A DNA stretch of 50,931 nucleotides from JANNRA01 sp031401035 (GTDB lineage: Bacteria > Desulfobacterota > Binatia > HRBIN30 > CADEER01), in contig JANNRA010000017.1 in assembly GCA_031401035.1 (NCBI GenBank), forward strand, positions 1-50,931. The letters run 5' to 3'. The translations under genes were made by a program, and so were the position numbers. Positions 8,110-15,994 of this stretch are shown here, piece after piece. The notes below the pieces were generated by a model. That model was given only the letters and a program-made list of their open reading frames with translations. It searched no databases and was not told where the DNA came from. Numbering within the stretch: position 1 is the first letter of the stretch; the number at the start of each line of letters is the position of its first letter.

Positions 8110-10392
8110 GTGTCCACGCCCGAGTCGCCTGCCGTTCCGCCCGTGCGCTCGCATATCGGTGCCGGGTTGTCGCTCGCCGTCGCCCTCGCCGCCGTGGGGC
8201 TGGCGCAGTGGCAGTTCCGGCTCGGCAATGCGGCGCTCGGCAGCGCGGTTGAAGACGCGGCCGGGCACCGTGCCGCGGCACTGGCGTGCAGCGCGTTGGC
8301 GCTGGCGGCGACGGTGGTGCTGGCGCGCCGCCGCCGCGAGGCGCCGGCCTGGACCGCGCGCCCCGCGACGCGTCGGCTCTGCGCCGCGGCGTTGGCGCTG
8401 TTGGTCGTCGCCGCCGCCGGCGTGCGCTTCCATCGCCTGCGCGAGCTGCCGCCGGGCCTGTGGATCGACGAGGCGCTCAACGGCGTGCAGGCGGTCGAGA
8501 TCGCGCGCCGCGGGCGGCCGTTGATCGCCCTGCCGCCGGAGGATGTCCGCACCGGGCTCGGGGCTGGTTTCGTCGACGTCGCGGCCCTGGCCTTCGCCTG
8601 GCTTGACCCCGATGACGGGCCGTACGCCCTGCGCGGCGTCGCCGCCGTGATCGGCGTCATCGGCGTCGCCGCCGCGGCAGCGCTCGCCTGGGTGTGGTTC
8701 GGGCCGGTCGCGGCCGTCGCCGGCGCCGCCTGGCTGACGGTCTCGCAGTGGCACGTCAACTTTTCGCGTTGGGGCGAGATGCCGATCATGTCGCCGGCGA
8801 TCGAGTGCCTGGTGGCGCTCGGTGTCACCGTCGGCCTCCGACGCCGCGGCGTTCGCGGCCTCGCCGGCTGGCTGGTCGCCGGCCTCGCCCTCGGCGGCGG
8901 CCTGTACACCTACCAGACGTTCCGACTCTGGGCGGCTGCGGCGCTCGCCATCGGTGCCCTGGCAGCCTGGCGAAACCGAAACGCCATGCGCGGCGCGTGG
9001 GCGCCGCTGGCGGCGGGGCTGGCGTGCGCGCTGCTGGTCGCCGTGCCGATGCTCCACTACGCGATCAGCGAGCCGGCGGCGTTCGGCGAACGGGCCGCTG
9101 GGACGGTGTGGTTCGGGCGCGCGGACTGGCGCGCGCAGCTGGCCGAGTCGCTGCCGCGCTCACTGCTCGCCTTCCACTACGCCGGCGACGACAACCCGCG
9201 CCACAACCTGCCGTTCGCCCCGCTGCTGACCGTCGTCCCCGGCGCGCTGCTGCTGCTCGGCGCGGCCACCTGCGCGGTGCGCTGGCGCCGCCCCGCCTGC
9301 GCGGCGACGCTGCTGTGGTTCGTCGTCGCCCTGGTGCCCGCGGTGATCACCCTCGAGGCGCCGCATGCGACGCGCCTGCTGGACGCCAGCGTGCCGATTG
9401 CGCTGATGCTCGGCGTCGCGGTCGTGCTGGTTGCCGATGCCCTCGCCGCGGCGCTGCCGGTCGTCGGTCCGGCGCTGGCGGGTGCGGCGGCGCTGGCGGC
9501 GCTGCTGGCCACGGCGGGCGCCGAGTTGCACGCCTACTTCGTCGCCCGCGAGCGCCTGCCGCTGTTCTTCGACGCCTTTCTGCCGCCGGAATCGGCGCCG
9601 GCCCGTTATCTCGCCGCCGCACCGCCGGACGCGATCGTCTACCTCGACCCGATCACCTACTGGCACCCGGCAACGCCGTTCGTCGCGCGCCGCTTCCTCG
9701 ACGAACCGAACGACGTCCGCATGCTGCAGGTGCTGCACGACTTTCCGCCCAGCACACCCGTTGCCCGCGATGTCCTGTACCTGCTGCCGCGCGACTATGC
9801 CTCCTTCGCGGCGGTGCTCGCCGAGTTGCTGCCGGCGACGCTGTGCGAGACCTGGCGCGATCCATTCGGACGCGTCGATCTGGTCGCCTGCCGCGTCCCG
9901 CGCGACGATATCAATCGGCTGATTGCCGAGGCGGCCGGCGCCGCCTGGCGCCCACCGATCGGGCTGCGCGGTCGCTTCTGGGCGGCGCCCGAGGGCAGCG
10001 GCGCGCCCGCCCCTGTGGCGCCGCTGGTCCTGCCGCTGCTCCAGTACGGCATCGACGCGCCGCCGATCGGTCGGTTCGACTTGGCCGAATGGCGCGGCGT
10101 CATCGAGATTCCGCGCGACGGCGACTACTACTTTCGTCTCCATCCGGATTCGACCTCGTTGGCCATCGATGGTGTCGAGATCATCGCCTCGGCCGGCGAG
10201 CGCGCCGTCGGCGGCGGCAACCCCGGCCGCGCCGAGCTGCGCGCCGGGACGCATCCGATCCGCATCACGCTGCAGCCCGGCCCGCATGGACAGCGCTTTC
10301 TGTGGTTCTACTGGCAGCCGCCGGGCGAGGACGGCGGCTGGGTTCCGGCAACGGCGTTGCGTCCGCCGCCGGACGAGGCCGCAGCGCGTTGA
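8110..10392 (+). CDS. GT-C fold membrane glycosyltransferase with C-terminal PA14-like domain
   Basis: A 760-residue protein from a GTG start. Residues 1 to about 480 hold ten or more hydrophobic segments. After the second one comes LPPGLWIDEALN, the acidic first-loop motif (Asp-Glu) of GT-C enzymes such as PMT/ArnT/GT39, which use polyprenyl-phosphate sugars. A soluble part follows. Residues ~635-750 read as a PA14-like beta domain, with a strand in GDYYFRLHPDSTSLAIDG, the RAGTHPIRI motif, and the end FYWQPPGEDGGW. The PA14 domain would sit outside the cytoplasmic membrane and could bind glycan. Targets are unknown; a glycolipid or surface protein is possible. Confidence 0.75.
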   Translation: MSTPESPAVPPVRSHIGAGLSLAVALAAVGLAQWQFRLGNAALGSAVEDAAGHRAAALACSALALAATVVLARRRREAPAWTARPATRRLCAAALALLVVAAAGVRFHRLRELPPGLWIDEALNGVQAVEIARRGRPLIALPPEDVRTGLGAGFVDVAALAFAWLDPDDGPYALRGVAAVIGVIGVAAAAALAWVWFGPVAAVAGAAWLTVSQWHVNFSRWGEMPIMSPAIECLVALGVTVGLRRRGVRGLAGWLVAGLALGGGLYTYQTFRLWAAAALAIGALAAWRNRNAMRGAWAPLAAGLACALLVAVPMLHYAISEPAAFGERAAGTVWFGRADWRAQLAESLPRSLLAFHYAGDDNPRHNLPFAPLLTVVPGALLLLGAATCAVRWRRPACAATLLWFVVALVPAVITLEAPHATRLLDASVPIALMLGVAVVLVADALAAALPVVGPALAGAAALAALLATAGAELHAYFVARERLPLFFDAFLPPESAPARYLAAAPPDAIVYLDPITYWHPATPFVARRFLDEPNDVRMLQVLHDFPPSTPVARDVLYLLPRDYASFAAVLAELLPATLCETWRDPFGRVDLVACRVPRDDINRLIAEAAGAAWRPPIGLRGRFWAAPEGSGAPAPVAPLVLPLLQYGIDAPPIGRFDLAEWRGVIEIPRDGDYYFRLHPDSTSLAIDGVEIIASAGERAVGGGNPGRAELRAGTHPIRITLQPGPHGQRFLWFYWQPPGEDGGWVPATALRPPPDEAAAR

Positions 10393-10446
10393 GCGGGCGC
10401 CGGCATCACCTTGCCGCTGCCCCAAGCCCCGGGTAGCGTAGTGTCC

Positions 10447-11673
10447 ATGCCCTGGCTGATCGGCGCCCGCGTCGCCGTCGTGCGCGCCTTCTTCCGCTCC
10501 TTCTTCCCGCTGCTGCTGTTGGCGGCGGGCGCGGCGCAGTGGACCATGGTGGCCTGGATCGCTGCGGTCGGCGTCGGCCTCGTGCTGCCGTGGCCGGTGC
10601 ACGGGCTCGCCATCGCCAGCCTCTACGTGGTCAATCGGCTCATCACCGGCGCGGCGCGCGGGCGCCCGAGCGGGGCGGCCTACCGCGCCTATGCCGGGAC
10701 GGCGTTCGTCTCGCTGTTCTGCGCCGTCTTTCTGCTCGCCACGTGGCTTACCTTCGCCGTCGCCCACGGCGTCCTCGGCGTGCTCAGCGCGCAGGCGCTC
10801 GGCGCGGCCGGTCAGCAGGCGGTGCAGGCCGGCGTCGGCGACGCGTTTCGCTGGGTGGCATCGCTGGGCATGGGCGGCATCGCCCTGGTGATGGGCTACG
10901 GCTATGCCTGGGGGCAGCACGAGTTGCGCGTGACGCGGCTGGCGGTGCCGGTGCGCGGGCTCGCCCGGCCGCTGCGCGTGGCGCAGATCAGCGATATCCA
11001 CATCGGCCAGAATCTCAGCGTCGCACAGCTCGAGCGCTTCGTCGCGGCGGTGAACGCCACCACGCCCGACCTGGTCTGCATCACCGGCGACATCGCCGAC
11101 TCGCCGCTGGCCGACACCGCCACCTTCTTCCCGATCCTGGCCGGTCTGCGCGCTCGCCTCGGGGTCTGCGCCATTCTCGGCAACCACGACCATTACGTCG
11201 GCGCCGCCCACGTCGCGGCGGAGCTGCGCCGCTGGACGCCCTTCCGGGTGCTGCGCGACGAGGCCGTGACCCTGCAACTCGACGACGTCCGCCTGCACGT
11301 CGTCGGCCTCGACGACCGCGGCCGCGATTGGGCCCGCGGGCTGCTCTCCGACGCCTGTCTCGCCGAGCTGCTCGATGCGGCGCCGAGCGACGCGCCGGTG
11401 TTGCTGCTGACGCACCGGCCGGATCTCTTTCCCCAGGCCGCGGCGCGGGACGTGGCGCTGACGCTCGCCGGCCACACGCACGGCGGCCAGCTGGCGTTGC
11501 CGTGGCGCGGCCGGCGTCGCAACCTCGCCGAGTTCATCACTGGCTTCGACCGCGGCCACTACCGCGACGGCGATTCCCACCTCTACGTCAACTGCGGGCT
11601 CGGCGTCACCGGCCAGCGCATCCGCCTGTTCACCCCGCGCGAGATCACCGTCGCCGAGCTGACGCCGGCGTAG
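10447..11673 (+). CDS. Membrane-anchored calcineurin-like metallophosphoesterase
   Basis: A 408-residue protein. The N-terminal ~150 residues hold about four membrane helices. Residues ~180-400 form a two-metal phosphoesterase domain with the ordered motifs DIHIG, GDIAD, GNHDH, LLTHRPD and GHTHGGQ. This is the YkuE/YaeI-type architecture. Relatives include LpxG, which cleaves UDP-2,3-diacylglucosamine, but LpxI is encoded at 35831 in this window, so that role is not needed here. ATG 10447 (MPWLIG) or GTG 10441 is the likely start; a TTG at 10411 only adds low-value residues. Its 3' end overlaps the converging DprA-like gene by 29 bases. Confidence 0.85.
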   Translation: MPWLIGARVAVVRAFFRSFFPLLLLAAGAAQWTMVAWIAAVGVGLVLPWPVHGLAIASLYVVNRLITGAARGRPSGAAYRAYAGTAFVSLFCAVFLLATWLTFAVAHGVLGVLSAQALGAAGQQAVQAGVGDAFRWVASLGMGGIALVMGYGYAWGQHELRVTRLAVPVRGLARPLRVAQISDIHIGQNLSVAQLERFVAAVNATTPDLVCITGDIADSPLADTATFFPILAGLRARLGVCAILGNHDHYVGAAHVAAELRRWTPFRVLRDEAVTLQLDDVRLHVVGLDDRGRDWARGLLSDACLAELLDAAPSDAPVLLLTHRPDLFPQAAARDVALTLAGHTHGGQLALPWRGRRRNLAEFITGFDRGHYRDGDSHLYVNCGLGVTGQRIRLFTPREITVAELTPA

Positions 11674-12571
11674 GCAGCCAGCGGCGCAGCCCGCCGGCGA
11701 GGTCGCTGCTGGTGAAGGGCAACGCGCCGGCCGCGCGCAAGCTGGCGCTGGCACCGTCCCAGACGAGGACCCGCTGGCCACGCGCCAGCGCCTGCAGCGC
11801 CACCCGCTCGGTTTCGCCGCCGGGGCGCACCGAGGCGACCACGACCAGGTCGCCGAGGGCTGCGAGGAGCCCGTCGCGCCGGCGGCCGGAGCGCGGCAGC
11901 GCGTGGTCGTCGGGACGGAACGGGCTGAGCGCCAGCGTGCGATCGGGATCGAAGAGGCTGCGACCTGGGCCGAGCCCGAAGGGGTCGTGGCTCAGGCGGC
12001 CGCCGAAGGCCGCCAGCATACCGCGGTCGAGGACCACCAGGCGCGGCACCGCGAGCGCGCGCGCCGCCGCCGCCGCGACCCGGTGTGCCGTCTTCATGCC
12101 CGCCAGCGCCAGCGCCAGGCCGTCCTCGGCGACGACCCGCACCAGGCGCAACGTCGCGTCGACCGTGCGGTCGCTCACCAGGCGCGAATGCAGCAGCGCC
12201 ACGGTCGGCTGGGTGAGCAGCCGCGCCTCACCGTGCAGCCAGGCGAGCGGCGGCGCCGGCGCCGCATGGCGTTGCCACGCCGCGGGGTAGGGGGCGTCGC
12301 CGAGCACGGCGAGCCGCACGCCCGCGCTGGCGAGCTGGGCGGCCAGTCCGGCGCAGCGCAGCTGGTGCCAGTAGCGCTGCGTTTGCAGGCGCGTCACCGC
12401 CGCCACCGGGAGGCGGAACTCGTCCGCCAGTTGGCGCGCCGGCAGCGCGACGAGACTGGCAAGTGGCATCTCTCGCCGACGCGCCTGCTGCAGCAGGAAG
12501 CCGATGCGGCGCTCGCCGACGTGCGGGAGTTGGGCGATTGCCAGCAGCGCCGCCAGGCCAGGCTCGTCCAT
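11645..12571 (-). CDS. Divergent DprA-like (SLOG/Rossmann) protein
   Basis: A 308-residue protein. An N-terminal helical part contains LPHVGERRIGFLL, a helix-hairpin-helix-like stretch. It is followed by DAPYPAAW and an alpha/beta Rossmann domain laid out as in DprA/Smf, which loads RecA on incoming single-stranded DNA. The usual glycine-rich GSR loop is LLHSR here, and the RNR motif region reads SGRRRDGLL. ERVALQALARGQRVLVW matches the TAxxAxxxGRxVfavPG end of the fold. No C-terminal winged-helix domain is evident. The call rests on fold-level resemblance; loss of the canonical loop could mean altered or lost function. Confidence 0.55.
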   Translation of the reverse strand: MDEPGLAALLAIAQLPHVGERRIGFLLQQARRREMPLASLVALPARQLADEFRLPVAAVTRLQTQRYWHQLRCAGLAAQLASAGVRLAVLGDAPYPAAWQRHAAPAPPLAWLHGEARLLTQPTVALLHSRLVSDRTVDATLRLVRVVAEDGLALALAGMKTAHRVAAAAARALAVPRLVVLDRGMLAAFGGRLSHDPFGLGPGRSLFDPDRTLALSPFRPDDHALPRSGRRRDGLLAALGDLVVVASVRPGGETERVALQALARGQRVLVWDGASASLRAAGALPFTSSDLAGGLRRWLPTPASARRR

Positions 12572-12582
12572 GCGTGGTGCAA

Positions 12583-12611
12583 CGCATAGACGATAGTATC
12601 TAATATTTCAA
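12583..12611 (-). promoter_or_regulatory. Possible promoter for the DprA-like gene in an AT-rich island
   Basis: A short AT-rich patch stands out from the GC-rich surroundings. On the minus strand it holds TTGAAA (12611-12606), a 17-base spacer, then TATGCG (12588-12583). The -10 match is only three of six. A start about seven bases on would leave an almost leaderless transcript before the ATG at 12571. The base composition is clear; promoter function is a guess. Confidence 0.3.
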
Positions 12612-12616
12612 CAGCC

Positions 12617-12811
12617 TCAGTGCGGCGGGCGTAGCTTCGTGTACTGATCGCCCTTGTCGCGCCGCAGTGACGACAGGCGCGCGTCGGCTTCGCGCTGCAG
12701 GCGCGACTTTCGCTGCAGAAGCCAGTAGCCGAGGGCGATCGCCAGCGCGCCGCCAACGCCGAGCATCGGATGCTCGCGGATCGTGTCGATGAGGGTGGAG
12801 AGGTCGTGCAT
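12617..12811 (-). CDS. Small single-span membrane protein of unknown function
   Basis: A 64-residue protein. A short polar N-terminus (MHDLSTLIDTIREHP) leads into one hydrophobic helix (residues ~17-32, MLGVGGALAIALGYWLL). A strongly basic and acidic, probably helical, cytoplasmic tail follows. The ATG at 12811 has a GGAGG ribosome binding site six bases upstream, which supports the gene despite its size. The 45-base gap to the DprA-like gene on the same strand allows co-transcription. I recognise no family. Confidence 0.6.
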   Translation of the reverse strand: MHDLSTLIDTIREHPMLGVGGALAIALGYWLLQRKSRLQREADARLSSLRRDKGDQYTKLRPPH

Positions 12812-13044
12812 GGAGAGCCTCCGCTGCGCCGCCACCGATGGTAGTGCCGTCGGCCCGTCGGCTCAACAGCGAACGCAATGCGCCGCGCGATTGCAGCAAA
12901 TGACGAGCAGCCCGCCGGAATGCGCCAGCGCACGGAGGGCGCCGTGGCGCCTCGCGTTGCAAACAACAGATTCGTGTCGCATATCTCGGATGCAGTTCAT
13001 CTATTGGAAGCGTGGACGGAGCGGTCGGGCGGACAGCCGGCGTC

Positions 13045-15642
13045 ATGGGAAGAAGAAGCGGCGCCGCAGAGCGCACATGCGGGTGGCGCTGGGCGGGCGC
13101 CAGAGGGCCCTTGCTGGCCCTCATCGCGGCGCTGACCCTGGCGGCGTCGGTCGGGGAGGCCCGTGCGGGTCCGCTGCGCGGCGACGCCAACTGCGACGGT
13201 GCCGTCACTACCGCCGATCTCGGTGCCCTCGAGGCGGCCTTGTTTGCCGGCAGCACATGTTCGGCGGCCGACGTCAACCTCGACGGTCGCCTGTCGGCGG
13301 CGGATCTGGTCGCCCTGGTCGAGGTCCTCACGGCGCCGACGGCGACGCCGACGGCATCCGTAACGACGACTCCGACTCCGTCGGTCAGCGCCACCGCGAC
13401 GGCGGTCGCCAGCCCGTCCTCGACCGCGACGGTGACGCGCACGCTGGCGCCGATCCCGTCCGACACGGCCACGGTCGCGCCATCGGCGACCGCCGTCGAT
13501 CCGACCCAGACGCCCGCACCGACCGATGCCGCTTCACCGACGCCTCCCGACGAGACGCCGTCGCCGACGTTGGAGCCGAGCGCGACAGGCAGCGCGACGG
13601 CGTCGCCGAGCGGCACCGAGACTGTTCCTTCCCCGGCGAGCTCGTCGCCGACGCAGACCGCATCGCCGACCGAGTCGCCCCAGCCGACCGCATCACCCAC
13701 CGAATCGGCGTCGGCGACCCCGACGGGCACGGTCACGGGCACCGGGACCCAGCCGTCGACCGCTACGCCGACCCCGACCGAGACGGCCGAGAACACCGCG
13801 ACTGCGACGGCAACGGGGAGTGCGACGCGGACGCCGTCGCCATCGCTGTCTCCGACGCGCAGCGCGACCGCGACGCGCACGGCCAGCCTGACCCGGACGC
13901 GGACGCCGCTGCCGACCGGAGTCGCTACGCCAACCGCCAGTCGCACCGCCACCGCCAGCGTCCCGCCAACCGCCGCACCGAGCACCACCGCGACGCGGAC
14001 GGCCACGGCGACCCGCACGCCGACGCCGCTGGCGACCGGCGTCGCGTCACCCACCGGCAGTCGGACAGCCACCAGCACCGTGCCGCCGACCGCGGCACCG
14101 AGCGCCACCGCGACGCGGTCGGCTACGGCGACCCGCACGCCGACGCCGCTGGCGACTGGCGTCGCGTCGCCGACCGCCAGTCGGACGGCCACGGGCACCG
14201 TGCCGCCGACCGCCGCACCCAGCGCCACCGCGACGCGCAGCGAGACCCCGACGCGCAGCGAGACCCCGACGCGCAGCGCCACCGCGACGCGCAGCGAGAC
14301 CCCGACGCGCAGCGAGACCCCGACGCGCACGGCGCCGCTGACCGCCACGGCGAGCCCGACGGCGACCGGGAGCCGGACCGCGACACCGACGACCGAGCCC
14401 AGCGCGACGCGCAGCGCGACGGCGACGCGTACCGACACCGTCGGACCGACCCTCAGTCCGACGCACACCGAGGCGCCGACCGCGACGGCGCCTCCCGCCG
14501 CCACCGAGACGACGACCCGCACGGCGACGCGCACCGAGACCGGCACGCGCACCGGCACCGCGACCCGCTCCGAGACCCCCACCCGCACCGTGACGCCGAC
14601 CGGCAGCGCGACCTTCAGCTTGACTCCGACGCCGACCGAAACCGCGACGCGGACGGAAACTGCGACGCGTACCGGCACGCCGACGCGCAGCGAAACGCCG
14701 ACGGGCACCGCCCCGCCGACGGGCACCGAGACGCGTACGACGACGCCGACGCGGACCAGTACGGCGACCTTCCCGCCGACCGAAACCCTCACTCCGCTCT
14801 TCTCGTTGACGCCAACGCTGACCCGCACCGCGACGCCGACGCGGACCGATACGCGCACCTGGACGCCGGCGCCGAGCAGCACCGCGACGCGCACCGGTAC
14901 CCCCACGCGCACCGGCACGCACACGCGCACGCCGTCGCCGACCGGGACGGCGACGCGCACCGGCACCGTCACCCCGACCCCCAGCATCACCCGCACGCCG
15001 ACGCCGACCTCGGCCAACTCCGGCCCGCGCGTCAGCTACGCCGGCGCCATCCGCCAGGACGGCTGCCCGTTCTGCTGCGAGTTCCTCTGTCAGCTGACGC
15101 CGACGCCGACGCCGTTCGTCGACGAGAACGGGCGCGAGGTCTTCCTCCGCACCACCGGTCAGTTCCTGTTCGTCGTCGAGGGACGCCGCGGCAGCTCCAA
15201 TCTCGACCCCGCCACCAACCTGTTCCCGGACGGTTCCGATCGGGGGGACCTGCAGATCCTGGTCAGCCGGCCGATCGGCGATCCATTCGATGCCGCCGGT
15301 TTCGGCAGCGCCGAGGTGTGCGACATGGGGCCGCCGCCGACGCCGTTCGGCGGCGTGCCGGGCATCGACCCGCCGGACTTCGCGGCGGGGCAGACGATCA
15401 CCGACGCCATCCAGGACATGCAGTGTCGTTTCTCCATCCAGGAGACATCGAGTGTGGCCTGCACCCGCAACCGCTTCGGCGATTTCGCCTTCCTGGGCAC
15501 CAGTACGCGCAAGCAGTTCTGCTTCCAGGTGCCACTCTCGGCCCAGTTCCAGCCCGGCGACAACGTCGTCGGGATCCAACTGCGCGACGGCGCCGGCAAC
15601 ATCGGGCCGAAGAAGGAAATCGTCATCCGCGTCACGCAGTGA
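13045..15642 (+). CDS. Secreted stalk protein 1: dockerin-like head, T/P/A/S/R repeat stalk, Cys-containing C-terminal domain
   Basis: An 865-residue protein from ATG 13045 (GTG 13012 is an alternative; neither has a good ribosome binding site). Residues 1-41 form a signal peptide ending EARA. Residues ~46-95 hold two EF-hand-type loops, DANCDGAVTTAD and DVNLDGRLSAAD, in dockerin type I spacing with a Cys between them. Residues ~96-656 are a low-complexity stalk of TPT, TAT and TRT units, likely extended and a plausible O-glycosylation target. Residues ~657-865 are a globular domain with an early CPFCCEFLC cluster. They share LQILVSRPIGD, the CRF and ACTR motifs, and the ending of the second stalk protein at 21603. 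Function unknown; a surface adhesin or fibre anchor is my inference. Confidence 0.85.
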   Translation: MGRRSGAAERTCGWRWAGARGPLLALIAALTLAASVGEARAGPLRGDANCDGAVTTADLGALEAALFAGSTCSAADVNLDGRLSAADLVALVEVLTAPTATPTASVTTTPTPSVSATATAVASPSSTATVTRTLAPIPSDTATVAPSATAVDPTQTPAPTDAASPTPPDETPSPTLEPSATGSATASPSGTETVPSPASSSPTQTASPTESPQPTASPTESASATPTGTVTGTGTQPSTATPTPTETAENTATATATGSATRTPSPSLSPTRSATATRTASLTRTRTPLPTGVATPTASRTATASVPPTAAPSTTATRTATATRTPTPLATGVASPTGSRTATSTVPPTAAPSATATRSATATRTPTPLATGVASPTASRTATGTVPPTAAPSATATRSETPTRSETPTRSATATRSETPTRSETPTRTAPLTATASPTATGSRTATPTTEPSATRSATATRTDTVGPTLSPTHTEAPTATAPPAATETTTRTATRTETGTRTGTATRSETPTRTVTPTGSATFSLTPTPTETATRTETATRTGTPTRSETPTGTAPPTGTETRTTTPTRTSTATFPPTETLTPLFSLTPTLTRTATPTRTDTRTWTPAPSSTATRTGTPTRTGTHTRTPSPTGTATRTGTVTPTPSITRTPTPTSANSGPRVSYAGAIRQDGCPFCCEFLCQLTPTPTPFVDENGREVFLRTTGQFLFVVEGRRGSSNLDPATNLFPDGSDRGDLQILVSRPIGDPFDAAGFGSAEVCDMGPPPTPFGGVPGIDPPDFAAGQTITDAIQDMQCRFSIQETSSVACTRNRFGDFAFLGTSTRKQFCFQVPLSAQFQPGDNVVGIQLRDGAGNIGPKKEIVIRVTQ
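13894..14253 (+). repeat. Three tandem 120-bp units inside stalk protein 1
   Basis: A 40-codon higher-order repeat begins at 13894, 14014 and 14134. Each unit reads approximately RTPTPLATGVASPTASRTAT followed by VPPTAAPSATATRSATAT. The units are in frame, so length change by recombination would preserve the reading frame. Units 2 and 3 are nearly identical at DNA level, which suggests recent duplication. Confidence 0.85.
14221..14328 (+). repeat. Six tandem 18-bp units inside stalk protein 1
   Basis: Six consecutive 18-base units of the form AGCGAGACCCCGACGCGC encode SETPTR. Units 1 and 4 are the variant SATATR. The four SETPTR copies are identical in DNA, the cleanest micro-repeat in the stalk. 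Confidence 0.85.
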
Positions 15643-15994
15643 ACGCGGCGACGCCCCGGACGTCGGCGCAGTGACGCCGCGCGGTTTTGCCCACCGCGCA
15701 AAATACAGTTTCCCTCGCCTGCGTTTTGTGGCATAGGCCGTGCGAGAGCCGTTCCTCGACCCGTGCGTCGGGCGGCGTTTCTCGGGTTCGGAGGCCAATG
15801 TCGAGCGAGACGATCAGCCAGCGTGAGAGGCGAATAGGGGCGAACGGTCGATTCCGTGGCGCCCTCGCTATCCCGGGCTGCTTTTTTCCGCTTGACAGGT
15901 GGGCAGCAAATTGCGATAAGCCGCAGCGCGTTCAAGGGGCCATGTCTACGCTCCTGGCGCATACGGGTGTGCAGTGATTGAAAGGAGGCGTGCA
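15643..15994 (+). other. 352-bp regulatory gap before the four-gene secreted operon
   Basis: I see no convincing gene here. The gap is richer in A/T than its surroundings in two patches (around 15695-15730 and 15880-15920). It contains the predicted promoter at 15892-15920, and just before the next gene an AAAGGAGG ribosome binding site at 15981-15988. The predicted transcript would have a leader of roughly 65-70 bases. A short open frame at 15687-15977 has no coding features I trust. Confidence 0.6.
15892..15920 (+). promoter_or_regulatory. Near-consensus sigma-70 type promoter
   Basis: The -35 is a perfect TTGACA (15892-15897). The spacer is exactly 17 bases, and the -10 is GATAAG (15915-15920), four of six matches. 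A TG at 15912-15913 lies one base before the -10, as in an extended -10. In DNA this GC-rich such a match is unlikely by chance. It points to strong expression of the four secreted proteins downstream. Confidence 0.72.

Noticed and set aside
10447..11673. Metallophosphoesterase as the LpxH/LpxG lipid A enzyme
   Set aside because: LpxI is encoded in the same window, and the N-terminal multi-helix anchor is typical of generic YkuE-type phosphoesterases.
13890..14330. Regular repeats that could suggest a CRISPR array
   Set aside because: The repeats are contiguous without unique spacers, in frame with a protein, and their period is 120 or 18 bases.
12600..15017. Minus-strand open frame of about 800 codons rich in VGVxVRV antisense to stalk protein 1
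   Set aside because: It is the complement of the Thr/Pro/Arg repeats. GC-rich repeats of ACG/GCG/CCG codons keep all frames open. It has no ribosome binding site, and its domains make no sense beyond the repeat.
12783..15674. Plus-strand frame of over 900 codons rich in Arg/His/Asp across stalk protein 1
   Set aside because: Out-of-frame reading of the same repeats. The chosen frame has coherent domains and G/C at third positions.
15729..15743. Sigma-54-like site (TGGCAT-N5-GTGC with correct GG/GC spacing)
   Set aside because: Only a partial match, with no activator-binding repeats or enhancer-binding protein nearby; the sigma-70 type promoter closer to the gene is much better.
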